Positions 7,120 to 14,552 are shown, counted from the first letter of the stretch. The stretch: DNA of 64,000 nt from Flammeovirgaceae bacterium UBA2366 (GCA_002344065.1 DDTK01000012.1:124001-188000); one strand, 5' to 3'. Made by a program: numbers and translations. The notes: generated from the sequence alone by a model not told the origin.

Positions 7120-7566
7120 ATGTTCAGCGATGTTGAGTATGGACTAAATACCTTATGGAACGCCAGCTTCAATAGTAACGGTACTGTTTACAAAGAAAAC
7201 CTGGGCTACTTTACACCCGATGGTTTATTGATCTTACCAAACAAACACAATACAACCCATAGCTCCAGACACGCACTTCCAACAGCCCCAAGAGATGGCA
7301 AGCAATTTGTTTTATGGAATGGCAAGTATGTCGAGATACTAGGAATTATTCATACACATCCAAATAGAAGCGGGAAGCAAGACCATTCACCAGGCGTTGA
7401 TTTTCAAATGGGTTTTAGCGGAATACATAATTACGTCATGAGCCACGGATCACTGTATGATGGGTATTTGAAAGGTGGCAGAGAAGTGATTGACCGATTG
7501 GGCCCAAGGAATGCGTATAATAGATTGCCTGCAGAATTTTTTGGGTTCACATACACTGGTTGGTAA
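7120..7566 (+). CDS. Probable polymorphic-toxin tail with HTHP metal-binding motif (fragment)
   Basis: A 148-aa frame whose middle contains EILGIIHTHP, then HSPGVD (about residues 67-87). This His-x-His-Pro ... Ser-Pro-x-x-Asp pattern resembles the JAB/DUF4329-type domains at the C-termini of Rhs and other polymorphic toxins. No core or secretion domain is attached. The same frame stays open upstream of the ATG for about 30 codons before a stop, without another ATG. It is probably the severed end of a larger toxin. A TonB-C-like gene starts 8 bases after its stop. Confidence 0.5.
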   Translation: MFSDVEYGLNTLWNASFNSNGTVYKENLGYFTPDGLLILPNKHNTTHSSRHALPTAPRDGKQFVLWNGKYVEILGIIHTHPNRSGKQDHSPGVDFQMGFSGIHNYVMSHGSLYDGYLKGGREVIDRLGPRNAYNRLPAEFFGFTYTGW

Positions 7567-7573
7567 AGCGTTT

Positions 7574-8416
7574 ATGATAGTTAGTATCATTTTTTCAATA
7601 TCATTTTTGATGGGCAGTCAAAATACAACTGTTCCTAAAGTTGCTATTCAAGATAGTGAAGTACTCAAGTTGTTGGAGCAATACGAAAAGCACATAACGA
7701 AAGAAGGCTTTGACAATCCTCATAAACAACATTTGCTTTTGAGAATCGAGAGAGATGAGAAGAAGCAATTTGTTTATTTAGGGTGCACAAGCTTAATCAG
7801 TTTTTTTGTTGACGATGTACCAAATAGTTATGCAGAATATAACGGCAGAATGGTTTACATCTACTCAGGAGAAGGCTCACACAACAGGGGAAAGTTTCGT
7901 GAATTTTATGATCAGTTTGAGAAGGCCTTAGGAAATGATATAACCAGGGACATTCAACAGAACCCATATTTTCAGTATGGATTTATTCACCACCCAGAAA
8001 CTTGGAGAGCTGAATTTTTAGCCAAGCGTTTGAAAAGAATCAAACAAATTCCTCAATTCCCTTCTTACAAATTTTATGAAGACTATAGGTACAATGATGA
8101 TGGGCAAGTGATTTACAAGGATGGTATCTATCACGAAAGTTCTATTGACCCTCATCAGTGGGAACCAGATAATTTTGATTTGAGAGTGTACATTCTTCAG
8201 AACACATCTATTCCAGAACACTTGCTTAGGAACGAAATGGTAAATGCTGTTTTAGTTATTGATGAGAAAGGAAAAGTCACTGAAGCAAACATAGAAGGTT
8301 TGACTGATGAGAAAATGATAGATGAAGTTCAGCAGGCTTTGAGAAAAATGCCTGCATGGCATCCTGGAAAGATTGAAGGAAAACCAGTTAAGGTCAGACT
8401 TAGGCAGAGATTGTAA
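7574..8416 (+). CDS. Signal-peptide protein with TonB-C-like C-terminus, possible toxin partner
   Basis: 280 aa from the ATG that opens a hydrophobic leader (MIVSIIFSISFLMG). An in-frame TTG far upstream, inside the preceding gene, is less likely. The middle (30-200) is unrecognised, with many aromatic residues. The last ~65 residues (VLVIDEKGKVTEANIEG ... MPAWHPGKIEGKPVKVRLR) match the C-terminal fold of TonB-family proteins. Export and the adjacent toxin fragment suggest an immunity-like role, but this is inference. It ends at a bidirectional terminator facing the second HTH gene. Confidence 0.6.
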   Translation: MIVSIIFSISFLMGSQNTTVPKVAIQDSEVLKLLEQYEKHITKEGFDNPHKQHLLLRIERDEKKQFVYLGCTSLISFFVDDVPNSYAEYNGRMVYIYSGEGSHNRGKFREFYDQFEKALGNDITRDIQQNPYFQYGFIHHPETWRAEFLAKRLKRIKQIPQFPSYKFYEDYRYNDDGQVIYKDGIYHESSIDPHQWEPDNFDLRVYILQNTSIPEHLLRNEMVNAVLVIDEKGKVTEANIEGLTDEKMIDEVQQALRKMPAWHPGKIEGKPVKVRLRQRL

Positions 8417-8419
8417 ACA

Positions 8420-8452
8420 AAGCCCGGGCAGTGTACGGGCTTTTGCTTTTTT
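8420..8452 (+). terminator. Bidirectional terminator between convergent genes
   Basis: AAGCCCG (8420-8426) pairs with CGGGCTT (8436-8442), 9-base loop, then TTGCTTTTTT. It lies between the TonB-C-like gene and the convergent HTH gene, in the same position and with similar sequence to the terminator at 588-616. Confidence 0.85.
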
Positions 8453-8798
8453 ACGAATGAGCAAGTTTTTGTTGGGTGTGCGAGAGTTGGGCATCGCGTA
8501 GAAGCGCATCAATGACATGCAGAATCCTATCCCTTTCCTTTTGATCGAGTTTGTCGAGTAACTCTAACCGGTAAGCCATTTTCTTATCCTTCACCAACAC
8601 AGAAGAAGAACCGATGAGATAATCAAGCGAAACGTCCAGGGCATCGGCAATCTTTTTGGCCATCTCCACAGAAGGGGTCCTTTCATCACGCTCATATTTA
8701 CCAATCATTGCACCGGAAGTTCCCACGGCATTGCCCAAATCATCCCTGTTAAGGCCTTTTTTCTTACGCAGTTCTACGATCTTATTCCCAAAATCCAT
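8451..8798 (-). CDS. Cro/CI-type HTH regulator, paralogue of the one at 613-954
   Basis: 115 aa from the ATG at 8798; a TTG two codons earlier is possible but less likely. HTH_3 domain at residues 1-60 (GNKIVELRKKKGLNRDDLGN, GAMIGKYERDERTPS, AKKIADALDVSLDYLIG), then a helical tail. It shares the motifs MIGKYER, AKKIADA and VSLDYL with the first HTH protein at matching positions. Its promoter is recognisable at 8841-8872. Unlike the first copy it has no adjacent divergent operon, so its target is unknown. Confidence 0.85.
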   Translation of the reverse strand: MDFGNKIVELRKKKGLNRDDLGNAVGTSGAMIGKYERDERTPSVEMAKKIADALDVSLDYLIGSSSVLVKDKKMAYRLELLDKLDQKERDRILHVIDALLRDAQLSHTQQKLAHS

Positions 8799-8840
8799 AC
8801 TCAAAAAGTTAAGTTTTTAACCGAATCAGAGTGCTTTTAG

Positions 8841-8872
8841 CAAAAGTATTGCATGGATAAGGTAAAAACAAA
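8841..8872 (-). promoter_or_regulatory. Bacteroidota-type promoter of the second HTH gene
   Basis: Read on the minus strand, TTTG (8872-8869), a 20-base spacer and TACTTTTG (8848-8841) form a full-consensus promoter. It lies about 43 bases upstream of the ATG. Confidence 0.75.
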
Positions 8873-8908
8873 ACTAATAAGGCTTGCAAAAATTAACCTT
8901 TCCGCCCA

Positions 8909-8936
8909 CTCAGCGTCACTCATAGAGGACGCTGAG
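8909..8936 (+). repeat. Palindromic hairpin upstream of the Rhs fragment
   Basis: CTCAGCGTC (8909-8917) pairs with GACGCTGAG (8928-8936) across a 10-base loop. It resembles the hairpin at 10542-10573 beyond the Rhs cassette (shared CTCAGnGT core and 10-base loop), so the two may be copies of one interspersed palindrome. Confidence 0.55.
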
Positions 8937-8980
8937 CATTCGAAGCTGAATTTTTGTAGTTTACAAGGCAATCTCTAGCC

Positions 8981-9005
8981 TTTGTTGGTGTTCTTCACCA
9001 ACAAA
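8981..9005 (+). repeat. Perfect 10-base-pair hairpin
   Basis: TTTGTTGGTG (8981-8990) and CACCAACAAA (8996-9005) with a TTCTT loop, 41 bases upstream of the Rhs fragment start. No T-tract follows, so it is unlikely to be a simple terminator. It may mark the recombination edge of the Rhs tail. Confidence 0.6.
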
Positions 9006-9046
9006 CGTGCACAATTGAATAACCGGTAAAACCGTATCTTTAATAT

Positions 9047-10141
9047 ATGCAAGTGTACGCCAAACGGCAGCCGTATTTTATCACCTTAGCCTATCGCAAT
9101 TACGATCCCATACTGGGCAGGATGAACGGAGTAGACCCCATGGCCAGCAAGTACAGTTCATTAACGCCTTACAACTACAGCTTCAACAACCCCGTAACGT
9201 TTACCGATCCGAACGGGGCCGACCCGTATAACCATTACAGCGGTGGCTCCGGGTATTATTTTTCAGGTGGGTACTATACGTATGATGATGTAGCACGCAA
9301 TCCTGATAACATGGGCGAATTTCATAGTGCATTTGGGTGGCGGGATAGTTATTCGATGGGATTTTTGGCTTCGGCTATGGGGTATGGACGGATGAGTAGT
9401 TGGCAGGGTAGTACGTTTTTTGCAGGGATACCCATGCCGGTAGGTGCACAGCGTCAACGAATAATGAATGGCGTAACCGAAGCCCTAACTAATAAAGATG
9501 GAGGCATTTGGGATGTTAACCCTATAACGGGCAAGGCTACGCAATTATGGTCAGAGAGCAAATTCCTGGAACAGCTAGAACTACAAAAGTATTTTGGCAT
9601 AGACCCTAATTCATTGACAACATGTAATGAACCTAACTGCAAGCACGGGGTTGCAAAATCAGGAGTTGTCAATACAGCAGTTGGAACTGCAACAGCAGTT
9701 GCAGGTGAATTATATTATAGCGAGAAAGCTGGGACATGGATGGGTAAAAATTTTAAGATATATGAGCAAACTTGGGGTGGAAATGGTCCCACGGGTGGCA
9801 AGTTGAAATTTGGGAAGAAAGTATCAACAGGATTTAAAATAGGCGGATATGGCTTAGGTATCTTGAGTGCCTATGATATCAGGCAACAAAATAAGGTCGG
9901 AGAAATAACTGACAGACAAAAGTATATTGAACAAGCCTCTAATCTGTTTACTACCATTGGCGGAATTTATGGTGCTTCATGGGGAGTAGGTTGGGAAATT
10001 GGCAGAGGAATTACCAAAACTGAATGGTATCAAGAAATGAAATTTAACCTTTTCTATGACTACTGGGAGAGCAAAGTAGGGCCCCCATCCAGGAGCAATG
10101 AAGAATTATGGATTTACTTTTTTAAGAATTACAAGCCATGA
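9047..10141 (+). CDS. Orphan Rhs C-terminal fragment carrying a toxin domain
   Basis: A 364-aa frame that begins within the end of an Rhs core: YRNYDPILGRMNGVDPMASKY, then LTPYNYSFNNPVTFTDPNG (about residues 17-62). This is the conserved motif marking where Rhs toxin tails start. The remaining ~300 residues are the variable tail: a Gly/Tyr-rich stretch, two Gly-rich hydrophobic segments (about 205-225 and 260-320), and an aromatic end (ELWIYFFKNYKP). The repeat-bearing N-terminus is missing, so it is a silent or displaced tail. Its stop overlaps the next start by 4 bases (ATGA), the usual toxin-immunity arrangement. Toxin activity unknown. Confidence 0.8.
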   Translation: MQVYAKRQPYFITLAYRNYDPILGRMNGVDPMASKYSSLTPYNYSFNNPVTFTDPNGADPYNHYSGGSGYYFSGGYYTYDDVARNPDNMGEFHSAFGWRDSYSMGFLASAMGYGRMSSWQGSTFFAGIPMPVGAQRQRIMNGVTEALTNKDGGIWDVNPITGKATQLWSESKFLEQLELQKYFGIDPNSLTTCNEPNCKHGVAKSGVVNTAVGTATAVAGELYYSEKAGTWMGKNFKIYEQTWGGNGPTGGKLKFGKKVSTGFKIGGYGLGILSAYDIRQQNKVGEITDRQKYIEQASNLFTTIGGIYGASWGVGWEIGRGITKTEWYQEMKFNLFYDYWESKVGPPSRSNEELWIYFFKNYKP

Positions 10142-10518
10142 TAAAAGTTCTGTACTATCATTACTATTTATTCTATAAGAAGATATTAAAAGACAATGAA
10201 CCACATATGCTTGCAACCCTTGTCTTGGCTTTTTCGCTTTCTTTGTTTCTCATGGCAATAATTGAAGTTATACTGGCCAATTTATTTAAACTGACTTTAG
10301 GGCGCTATGAAATGTTAGGCATAAATTTGCTGCTGATAGGTGTCTTATATCTTACTTTACATAGGACAGGAAAGGCTAAAGAGATTGTTAATGAGAAGCC
10401 GATGCTTTTTAAGAGTCCATTGTTATCGAAACTGATAACATTTCTATTTTTTGCACTAACATCTTCATACTTGTTTTGGGGATCTATTTACGTGGGAAAC
10501 ATTTTAGGAACAAGATAA
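10138..10518 (+). CDS. Small membrane protein, candidate immunity to the Rhs tail
   Basis: A 126-aa protein with three likely transmembrane segments: about 25-48 (LVLAFSLSLFLMAIIEVIL), 58-75 (LGINLLLIGVLYLTL) and 96-118 (KLITFLFFALTSSYLFWG). It overlaps the Rhs tail gene by 4 bases. A membrane-embedded cognate suggests that the toxin acts on or from the membrane, consistent with the hydrophobic segments in the tail. No family recognised; the assignment rests on position. Confidence 0.65.
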   Translation: MIKVLYYHYYLFYKKILKDNEPHMLATLVLAFSLSLFLMAIIEVILANLFKLTLGRYEMLGINLLLIGVLYLTLHRTGKAKEIVNEKPMLFKSPLLSKLITFLFFALTSSYLFWGSIYVGNILGTR

Positions 10519-10541
10519 ACCCTACATTGTATATTGAACTC

Positions 10542-10573
10542 GCCTCAGAGTGCCTTGCAGGACACTCTGAGGC
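10542..10573 (+). repeat. Perfect 11-base-pair palindromic hairpin
   Basis: GCCTCAGAGTG (10542-10552) and CACTCTGAGGC (10563-10573) with a 10-base loop, just after the immunity candidate. No T-tract. Similar in core and loop length to 8909-8936. It could stop transcription or protect mRNA ends, or be a REP-like dispersed repeat. Confidence 0.6.
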
Positions 10574-10757
10574 AAATCAATTTGTTTTAAAGTACAGATT
10601 AAAAATACTGTCATACGAAAGAATCAAGAAGCGATCTCTGAAATCTTAAAAGTTGACCTGGCAGCATCAACGGACTAAAGATTGATATTGATCGAGTTTT
10701 AGACCCCCTCCCAGGACCCCTCCTATAACAATCAGCACATTTTGCTTATAAATATTT

Positions 10758-10780
10758 GTGTCAACAAAACCAGTTGACAC
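10758..10780 (+). promoter_or_regulatory. Operator-like inverted repeat abutting the excisionase-like gene
   Basis: GTGTCAAC (10758-10765) and GTTGACAC (10773-10780), a perfect 8-base inverted repeat with a 7-base spacer, end one base before the ATG. Binding there would block translation or early transcription, so autoregulation by the HTH protein is plausible. Confidence 0.6.
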
Positions 10781-11080
10781 ATGAATAATCCATTTGAAAC
10801 AATCGACTCCAGACTCACTTCAATTGAAAGTATGCTTCTGGATATTAAGCAGCAACGGACTGACAACACCATCAGTAAAAAAGTTGACGAAGATGAAGTT
10901 CTCAACGTTAAGCAAGCTAGCGAGCTACTTGATCTGGCGGTTCCCACAATCTATTCACTTACATCAAATAGAATTTTACCCCATTCAAAGAGAGGTAAAA
11001 AACTCTATTTCAGTAAATCGGAATTAGTTGCTTGGGTACAGTCAGGTAAGCGCAAAACGGTTTCTGAACTCACAAAATAG
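10781..11080 (+). CDS. Excisionase/MerR-like helix-turn-helix protein
   Basis: A 99-aa protein. A coiled-coil-like N-terminus (1-38) is followed by an HTH_17-type winged helix (about 42-95): VLNVKQASELLDLAVPTIYSL, then the wing RILPHSKRGKKLYFSKSELVAWV. Proteins of this type are the usual excisionase or accessory DNA-binding factor of Bacteroidota mobile elements, placed upstream of primase and mobilisation genes, as here. An operator-like palindrome abuts the start. Confidence 0.85.
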   Translation: MNNPFETIDSRLTSIESMLLDIKQQRTDNTISKKVDEDEVLNVKQASELLDLAVPTIYSLTSNRILPHSKRGKKLYFSKSELVAWVQSGKRKTVSELTK

Positions 11081-11107
11081 TCTAATCACCACTTAATTTA
11101 AACAACA

Positions 11108-11217
11108 ATGAAATCTCTACAATTCAGCATTAAACAATGCAGGACTTCCTGATGACTATTTAATCGGAACCATCTGAAAAGGATGTTGAAAGGAGTAAGA
11201 AGGCTGGAAAAAAGTAA
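11108..11217 (+). pseudogene. Decayed short gene after the excisionase-like gene
   Basis: The ATG frame gives only 13 residues (MKSLQFSIKQCRTS) before a stop. Shifting frame gives ALNNAGLPDDYLIGTI, then, after another stop and shift, EKDVERSKKAGKK and a stop at 11217. The pieces together read like one short, basic protein broken by two frameshifts. No family recognised and the case is weak. It ends 20 bases before a terminator. Confidence 0.35.
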
Positions 11218-11236
11218 TTGACCCTTGTGTAAAAAA

Positions 11237-11272
11237 AAGCCCGCTGCAAACGGGCTTCAATATTTTTTAAAC
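11237..11272 (+). terminator. Intrinsic terminator
   Basis: AAGCCCG (11237-11243) and CGGGCTT (11251-11257) with a 7-base loop, then TATTTTTT. It separates the excisionase-like unit from the basic protein/primase unit. Confidence 0.8.
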
Positions 11273-11288
11273 TATAAACTAAGGTAAT

Positions 11289-11456
11289 ATGGCAAAGGTA
11301 ATTAAAAATCTTGATCTAAAGCGCTTAACCGATAAGCGCTTTAAACTACGCTCAAAACGAACCAAATTATCCAGGCGAATAGGCAAACTGGGTGCTCAAA
11401 TTTTAGAACTAAATAAAGAGTTTGAGGCAAATAACGGTTCTAAAAAGAATCCATAA
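11289..11456 (+). CDS. Small highly basic protein
   Basis: A 55-aa frame dominated by Lys and Arg (KNLDLKRLTDKRFKLRSKRT, then KLSRRIGKLG), with a helical amphipathic end. Strong positive charge suggests nucleic-acid binding. It precedes the primase-helicase by 12 bases and is probably co-transcribed, so a replication accessory role is reasonable. No family recognised. Confidence 0.6.
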   Translation: MAKVIKNLDLKRLTDKRFKLRSKRTKLSRRIGKLGAQILELNKEFEANNGSKKNP

Positions 11457-11468
11457 ACGGTTCAACAA

Positions 11469-13949
11469 ATGAGTGAGCTTAAATTAAGTGTCATAAAGGA
11501 TGACCTTGAACAAAACCTTCGTCAATCTGAAATAGCACCACCACCCGAAACGGGCATCACCTACCTGCAGCAGCGTCTCAATAAGCTGGGCATTACCGAC
11601 CAGCTCAACCGGCATATTTTTTATAAGCCAGGCGAGGTAGCCAAAGTGCATGAAACAACCGTGCCATGGTTTGAAGCAGACACAGAGGGAAATGTTGTTA
11701 TCAACTATTTCAGTTTAACCGGGCAGCCCTACCATTGGAAGAAAGAAGAAACCAAATGGCCGCGCCCATACACGCGAACGAGGTTGCGGGTGCCCGGGCA
11801 CTACAGGAGGCAAGAGCTGAAAACTAGAAATCAAAAATATTTCCAAGAGAAAGGCTCTGCTCAATTCCCGTACTTCACGCCAGGCATACTCAAAAAGTAT
11901 AAAGCATGTAAAGAATGCATACTGCCTGATGGTAAATCCGCACCTGATCCGATCGAAACGCTTTTCGCTGTCGAGGGTGAATTTAAAGCATTCAAAGGCG
12001 ACATGCACGGGCTCGATATTATTGGTATCCCAAGTATTCACGGTTTTTATAATGGTGATGTTCGCGGGCGGTTGCATGAAGATATCCAGGAGCTGATCAT
12101 TACTTGCCAGGTCCATAAAATAGTTTTTCTGGTCGATGCCGATTTGCTCACCCTGAAATGGGAAGCGAACAAAGACCTGGCGAAGCGGGCCGAGAGCTTC
12201 TACTCTTCAATAAAATTGTTCCGAGAAAGCCTGCAACTGCTCATCGATGACAGCAAGGTAAAACTCGAACTGGTGTATTTCATGCACATCAATACCCGCT
12301 ACGCAAATGAGGCGAAGGGGCTCGATGATCTGCTCTGCACATACTCATCCGTGGTGGATGAGATTAAGAAGGACTTGCTAGAATTTCAATTTGCCCGTAA
12401 ATATTTCGCGGGCAGGATGATCAACGACCCGAACAAGGACATGGCGCAGTTGCGCAAATACCTGGGCTTAACGGATGAACAGGAATTTTACGAAACGTAC
12501 AAAGAGTTTATTGGCGATCGGGAATTTCGTTTCCGCCAGCGTAGATACGAATACGATAAGGAAGCAAAACAGGTTAAATTCGTACGCCACGAAGATGCAG
12601 ATCGGTTTATGCGCATTGGACCGGATTGGTTTAAGATCGTGACCAAAACCGACAAGTACGGTATTGAGTTTGATGAGTTAAAGGTTTGGAAGATTTCCGA
12701 AATAACCCGTGACTACAAAAAGTACCCTGACTTTCTCGACCAGGTGCAGAAGTATGACGACTTCACTAATGAGCCTTGCTGGAACGGCAATTATCAGCGT
12801 GTAATAAAGGGCTGCTATAATTTATGTTGGCCCATCCGCTGGGACCGTAAGCCGGGAGAGTTTCCAGCTACAGAAAAATTTCTGAAACACATTTTTGGCG
12901 GTGACGGAACCCTAACCAATAATATTACAGGTGATACATTCACTATTGCCCTTGATTGGCTCACCATCTTCCACCAACAGCCAAAGCAAGCTCTTCCGGT
13001 GATCGTCCTGGTCAGCAAAGAGAACGAAACCGGAAAGAGCACATTCATGAAGTGGCTTCGCACAGTGTACGGCTCGAACAATGCAGTAATTCTGAGTAAT
13101 GAGGAGTTTAAAATGAAATTCAACGGGCATTACATTTCAAAGACACTAATTCAGATCGATGAGGGTTTTCTCGATGTCGATAAGCGAGCGGAGAAAGAGC
13201 GATTGAAGAAGCTTATAACCAGCGACACTGCTTACATCGAATTCAAGGGCGCGGATCTTAAGCTAATCAATTACTATGCAAAAATAGTGATGAGCAGCAA
13301 CGATGCTGAGCGTGTTATGAAGATTGAAGAAGGAGAAACGCGGTGGTTTGTTATAAAGGTACCGATGCCAAACGTTAAGGATCCGGACCTAGAACAAAAA
13401 ATGAAGGATGAAATACCGGCATGGCTCGACTTCCTGGGTAATCGCCAGGTATTTCACAAACGCGAAAGCCGGTTGTGGTTTAACCCTGAGTATATTATCA
13501 CAGATCAATTCAAAACTATAGTTGATGCAACTAAAAATCGGTTAGACAGGATTTTTGAAGATTGGATTGCTGAGATGTTTACGATTACCGGAAAGTCTGA
13601 GCTTGAGTTTTCGCGGAAATTCATTACCCAGCAAATTGCAGATGGTAAAAAAAGTAAGTACGCTATTGATGATACCGACATTAAAACATACCTGAACTCA
13701 AAGGGTATGGAATTGTCGCCAGTGAAATGGATTCGGAGCCCGCAACTGAAACCAGAGAATTATTCAATTGACCCTAGCCCGGAAGCCAAAAAGGCAGCAG
13801 ATCCTCAATTTGATTGGGTTGGCTATACGGCCCGGGCGTACACATTTAAGCGTGAAGATTGGATAAAACAGGCTGGGCAGTCGGAGCAGGAGGTTGAGTC
13901 TATAGTGGCTAGCCAACCAACTAAAAGCAGCGATGATCTACCCTTTTAA
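11469..13949 (+). CDS. Mobile-element primase-helicase (TOPRIM plus SF3/DUF5906-like ATPase)
   Basis: An 826-aa protein. Residues about 160-225 form a TOPRIM-like fold (LFAVEGEFKAFKG, IPSIHGF, IVFLVDADLL). Residues about 500-660 form a helicase of the P4/DUF5906 type: Walker A KENETGKST near 518-526, an acidic strand KTLIQIDEGFLD, and sensor-like IVMSSNDAERVM followed by GETRWFVI. The C-terminus (about 700-826) looks like a winged helix plus an acidic tail ending SSDDLPF. It should prime and unwind element DNA. It is unrelated in domain plan to the CHC2 primase at 1271-4030, so the region carries two replication systems. Confidence 0.85.
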   Translation: MSELKLSVIKDDLEQNLRQSEIAPPPETGITYLQQRLNKLGITDQLNRHIFYKPGEVAKVHETTVPWFEADTEGNVVINYFSLTGQPYHWKKEETKWPRPYTRTRLRVPGHYRRQELKTRNQKYFQEKGSAQFPYFTPGILKKYKACKECILPDGKSAPDPIETLFAVEGEFKAFKGDMHGLDIIGIPSIHGFYNGDVRGRLHEDIQELIITCQVHKIVFLVDADLLTLKWEANKDLAKRAESFYSSIKLFRESLQLLIDDSKVKLELVYFMHINTRYANEAKGLDDLLCTYSSVVDEIKKDLLEFQFARKYFAGRMINDPNKDMAQLRKYLGLTDEQEFYETYKEFIGDREFRFRQRRYEYDKEAKQVKFVRHEDADRFMRIGPDWFKIVTKTDKYGIEFDELKVWKISEITRDYKKYPDFLDQVQKYDDFTNEPCWNGNYQRVIKGCYNLCWPIRWDRKPGEFPATEKFLKHIFGGDGTLTNNITGDTFTIALDWLTIFHQQPKQALPVIVLVSKENETGKSTFMKWLRTVYGSNNAVILSNEEFKMKFNGHYISKTLIQIDEGFLDVDKRAEKERLKKLITSDTAYIEFKGADLKLINYYAKIVMSSNDAERVMKIEEGETRWFVIKVPMPNVKDPDLEQKMKDEIPAWLDFLGNRQVFHKRESRLWFNPEYIITDQFKTIVDATKNRLDRIFEDWIAEMFTITGKSELEFSRKFITQQIADGKKSKYAIDDTDIKTYLNSKGMELSPVKWIRSPQLKPENYSIDPSPEAKKAADPQFDWVGYTARAYTFKREDWIKQAGQSEQEVESIVASQPTKSSDDLPF

Positions 13950-13965
13950 TAATAGCGTAAGTTTT

Positions 13966-14063
13966 GTAAGGTTTGTTATAAATGCCATTTTTATTATCTA
14001 TTCCAATATTTTAAACCTAACAAACCTAACAAAAGGCCACAGTCAGCACCTTACAAACCTAAC
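13966..14063 (+). repeat. Iteron-like AAACCTAAC repeats after the primase-helicase
   Basis: AAACCTAAC occurs at 14013-14021, 14022-14030 (adjacent) and 14055-14063. An inverted partner, GTAAGGTTTGTTA, lies at 13966-13978, and CTTACAAACC is attached to the third copy. The cluster begins 16 bases after the primase stop. By position it is a candidate origin or site of action for this replication module. Confidence 0.6.
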
Positions 14064-14189
14064 TTACATAACGCCTTACATCACTTTTTTACAGCGCGAG
14101 CTGGGGGACTACCTTGGTATAAAAATCCCTACCAAGCTAGATCAATTTGATTGCCACAAATCCCTCGATTTGGTTGAAGTAGAGCGTAA

Positions 14190-14244
14190 AACCGTTTAAT
14201 CGGTTTAGCGCAAAACGGTTGGGCATTTGCGCAACCCGCAAATG
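14190..14244 (+). repeat. Two consecutive short hairpins
   Basis: AACCGTTT (14190-14197) pairs with AAACGGTT (14213-14220). CATTTGCG (14224-14231) pairs with CGCAAATG (14237-14244) across a 5-base loop. Neither has a T-tract. They lie in the origin-like stretch after the primase-helicase. Confidence 0.45.
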
Positions 14245-14318
14245 GAAAACCTGACAACTCATGACATTAGAGGGTTTATCCTATTTCGATAATGCTACAG
14301 GCTGACTAGGTTAGCGCC

Positions 14319-14552
14319 ATGGACGACAAAACCCTGATTCATTTTATTTCGGGATATGGTAGCCGCAAAGGAGCAACATGGGAGGAAGTAACTTCCCAAA
14401 CAAAATAAGGCGCAAGCCCAGGTGAGTGTATTTACACCCAATTGAAACGGTTGCAAATGGCCGGATTGATAGAGGTTAAGAACTGGTTTGTGTCCCACCA
14501 ATTGTTGTTGGCGCAGGAGTTGCGCAAAGCGTTTAAACGGTTGCGCACATAA
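14319..14552 (+). pseudogene. Short winged-helix-like gene interrupted by an in-frame TAA
   Basis: The ATG at 14319 opens MDDKTLIHFISGYGSRKGAT ... EEVTSQTK and meets TAA at 14406-14408. The same frame then continues without a break to a stop at 14550-14552 as ECIYTQLKRLQMAGLIEVKN, then WFVSHQLLLAQELRKAFKRL. The whole 77-codon frame reads like a small HTH/winged-helix protein. A single point mutation producing the stop is the simplest explanation. An internal ATG (MAGLIEV) could still give a fragment. Confidence 0.6.

Noticed and set aside
7490..7573. Longer N-terminus of the TonB-C-like protein using a TTG inside the toxin fragment
   Set aside because: The ATG at 7574 opens directly with a signal-peptide-like leader, while the upstream extension overlaps the preceding gene.
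10600..10678. Short open stretch ending KNQEAISEILKVDLAASTD before a stop
   Set aside because: It could be the last piece of a lost gene, but there is no start and too little sequence to claim homology.
13933..14199. An 88-aa plus-strand frame after the primase-helicase
   Set aside because: It starts inside the primase gene and runs through the iteron repeats (NLTNLTKGHS, HLTNLTYI). Only its last ~35 residues look protein-like, and no start codon isolates them.
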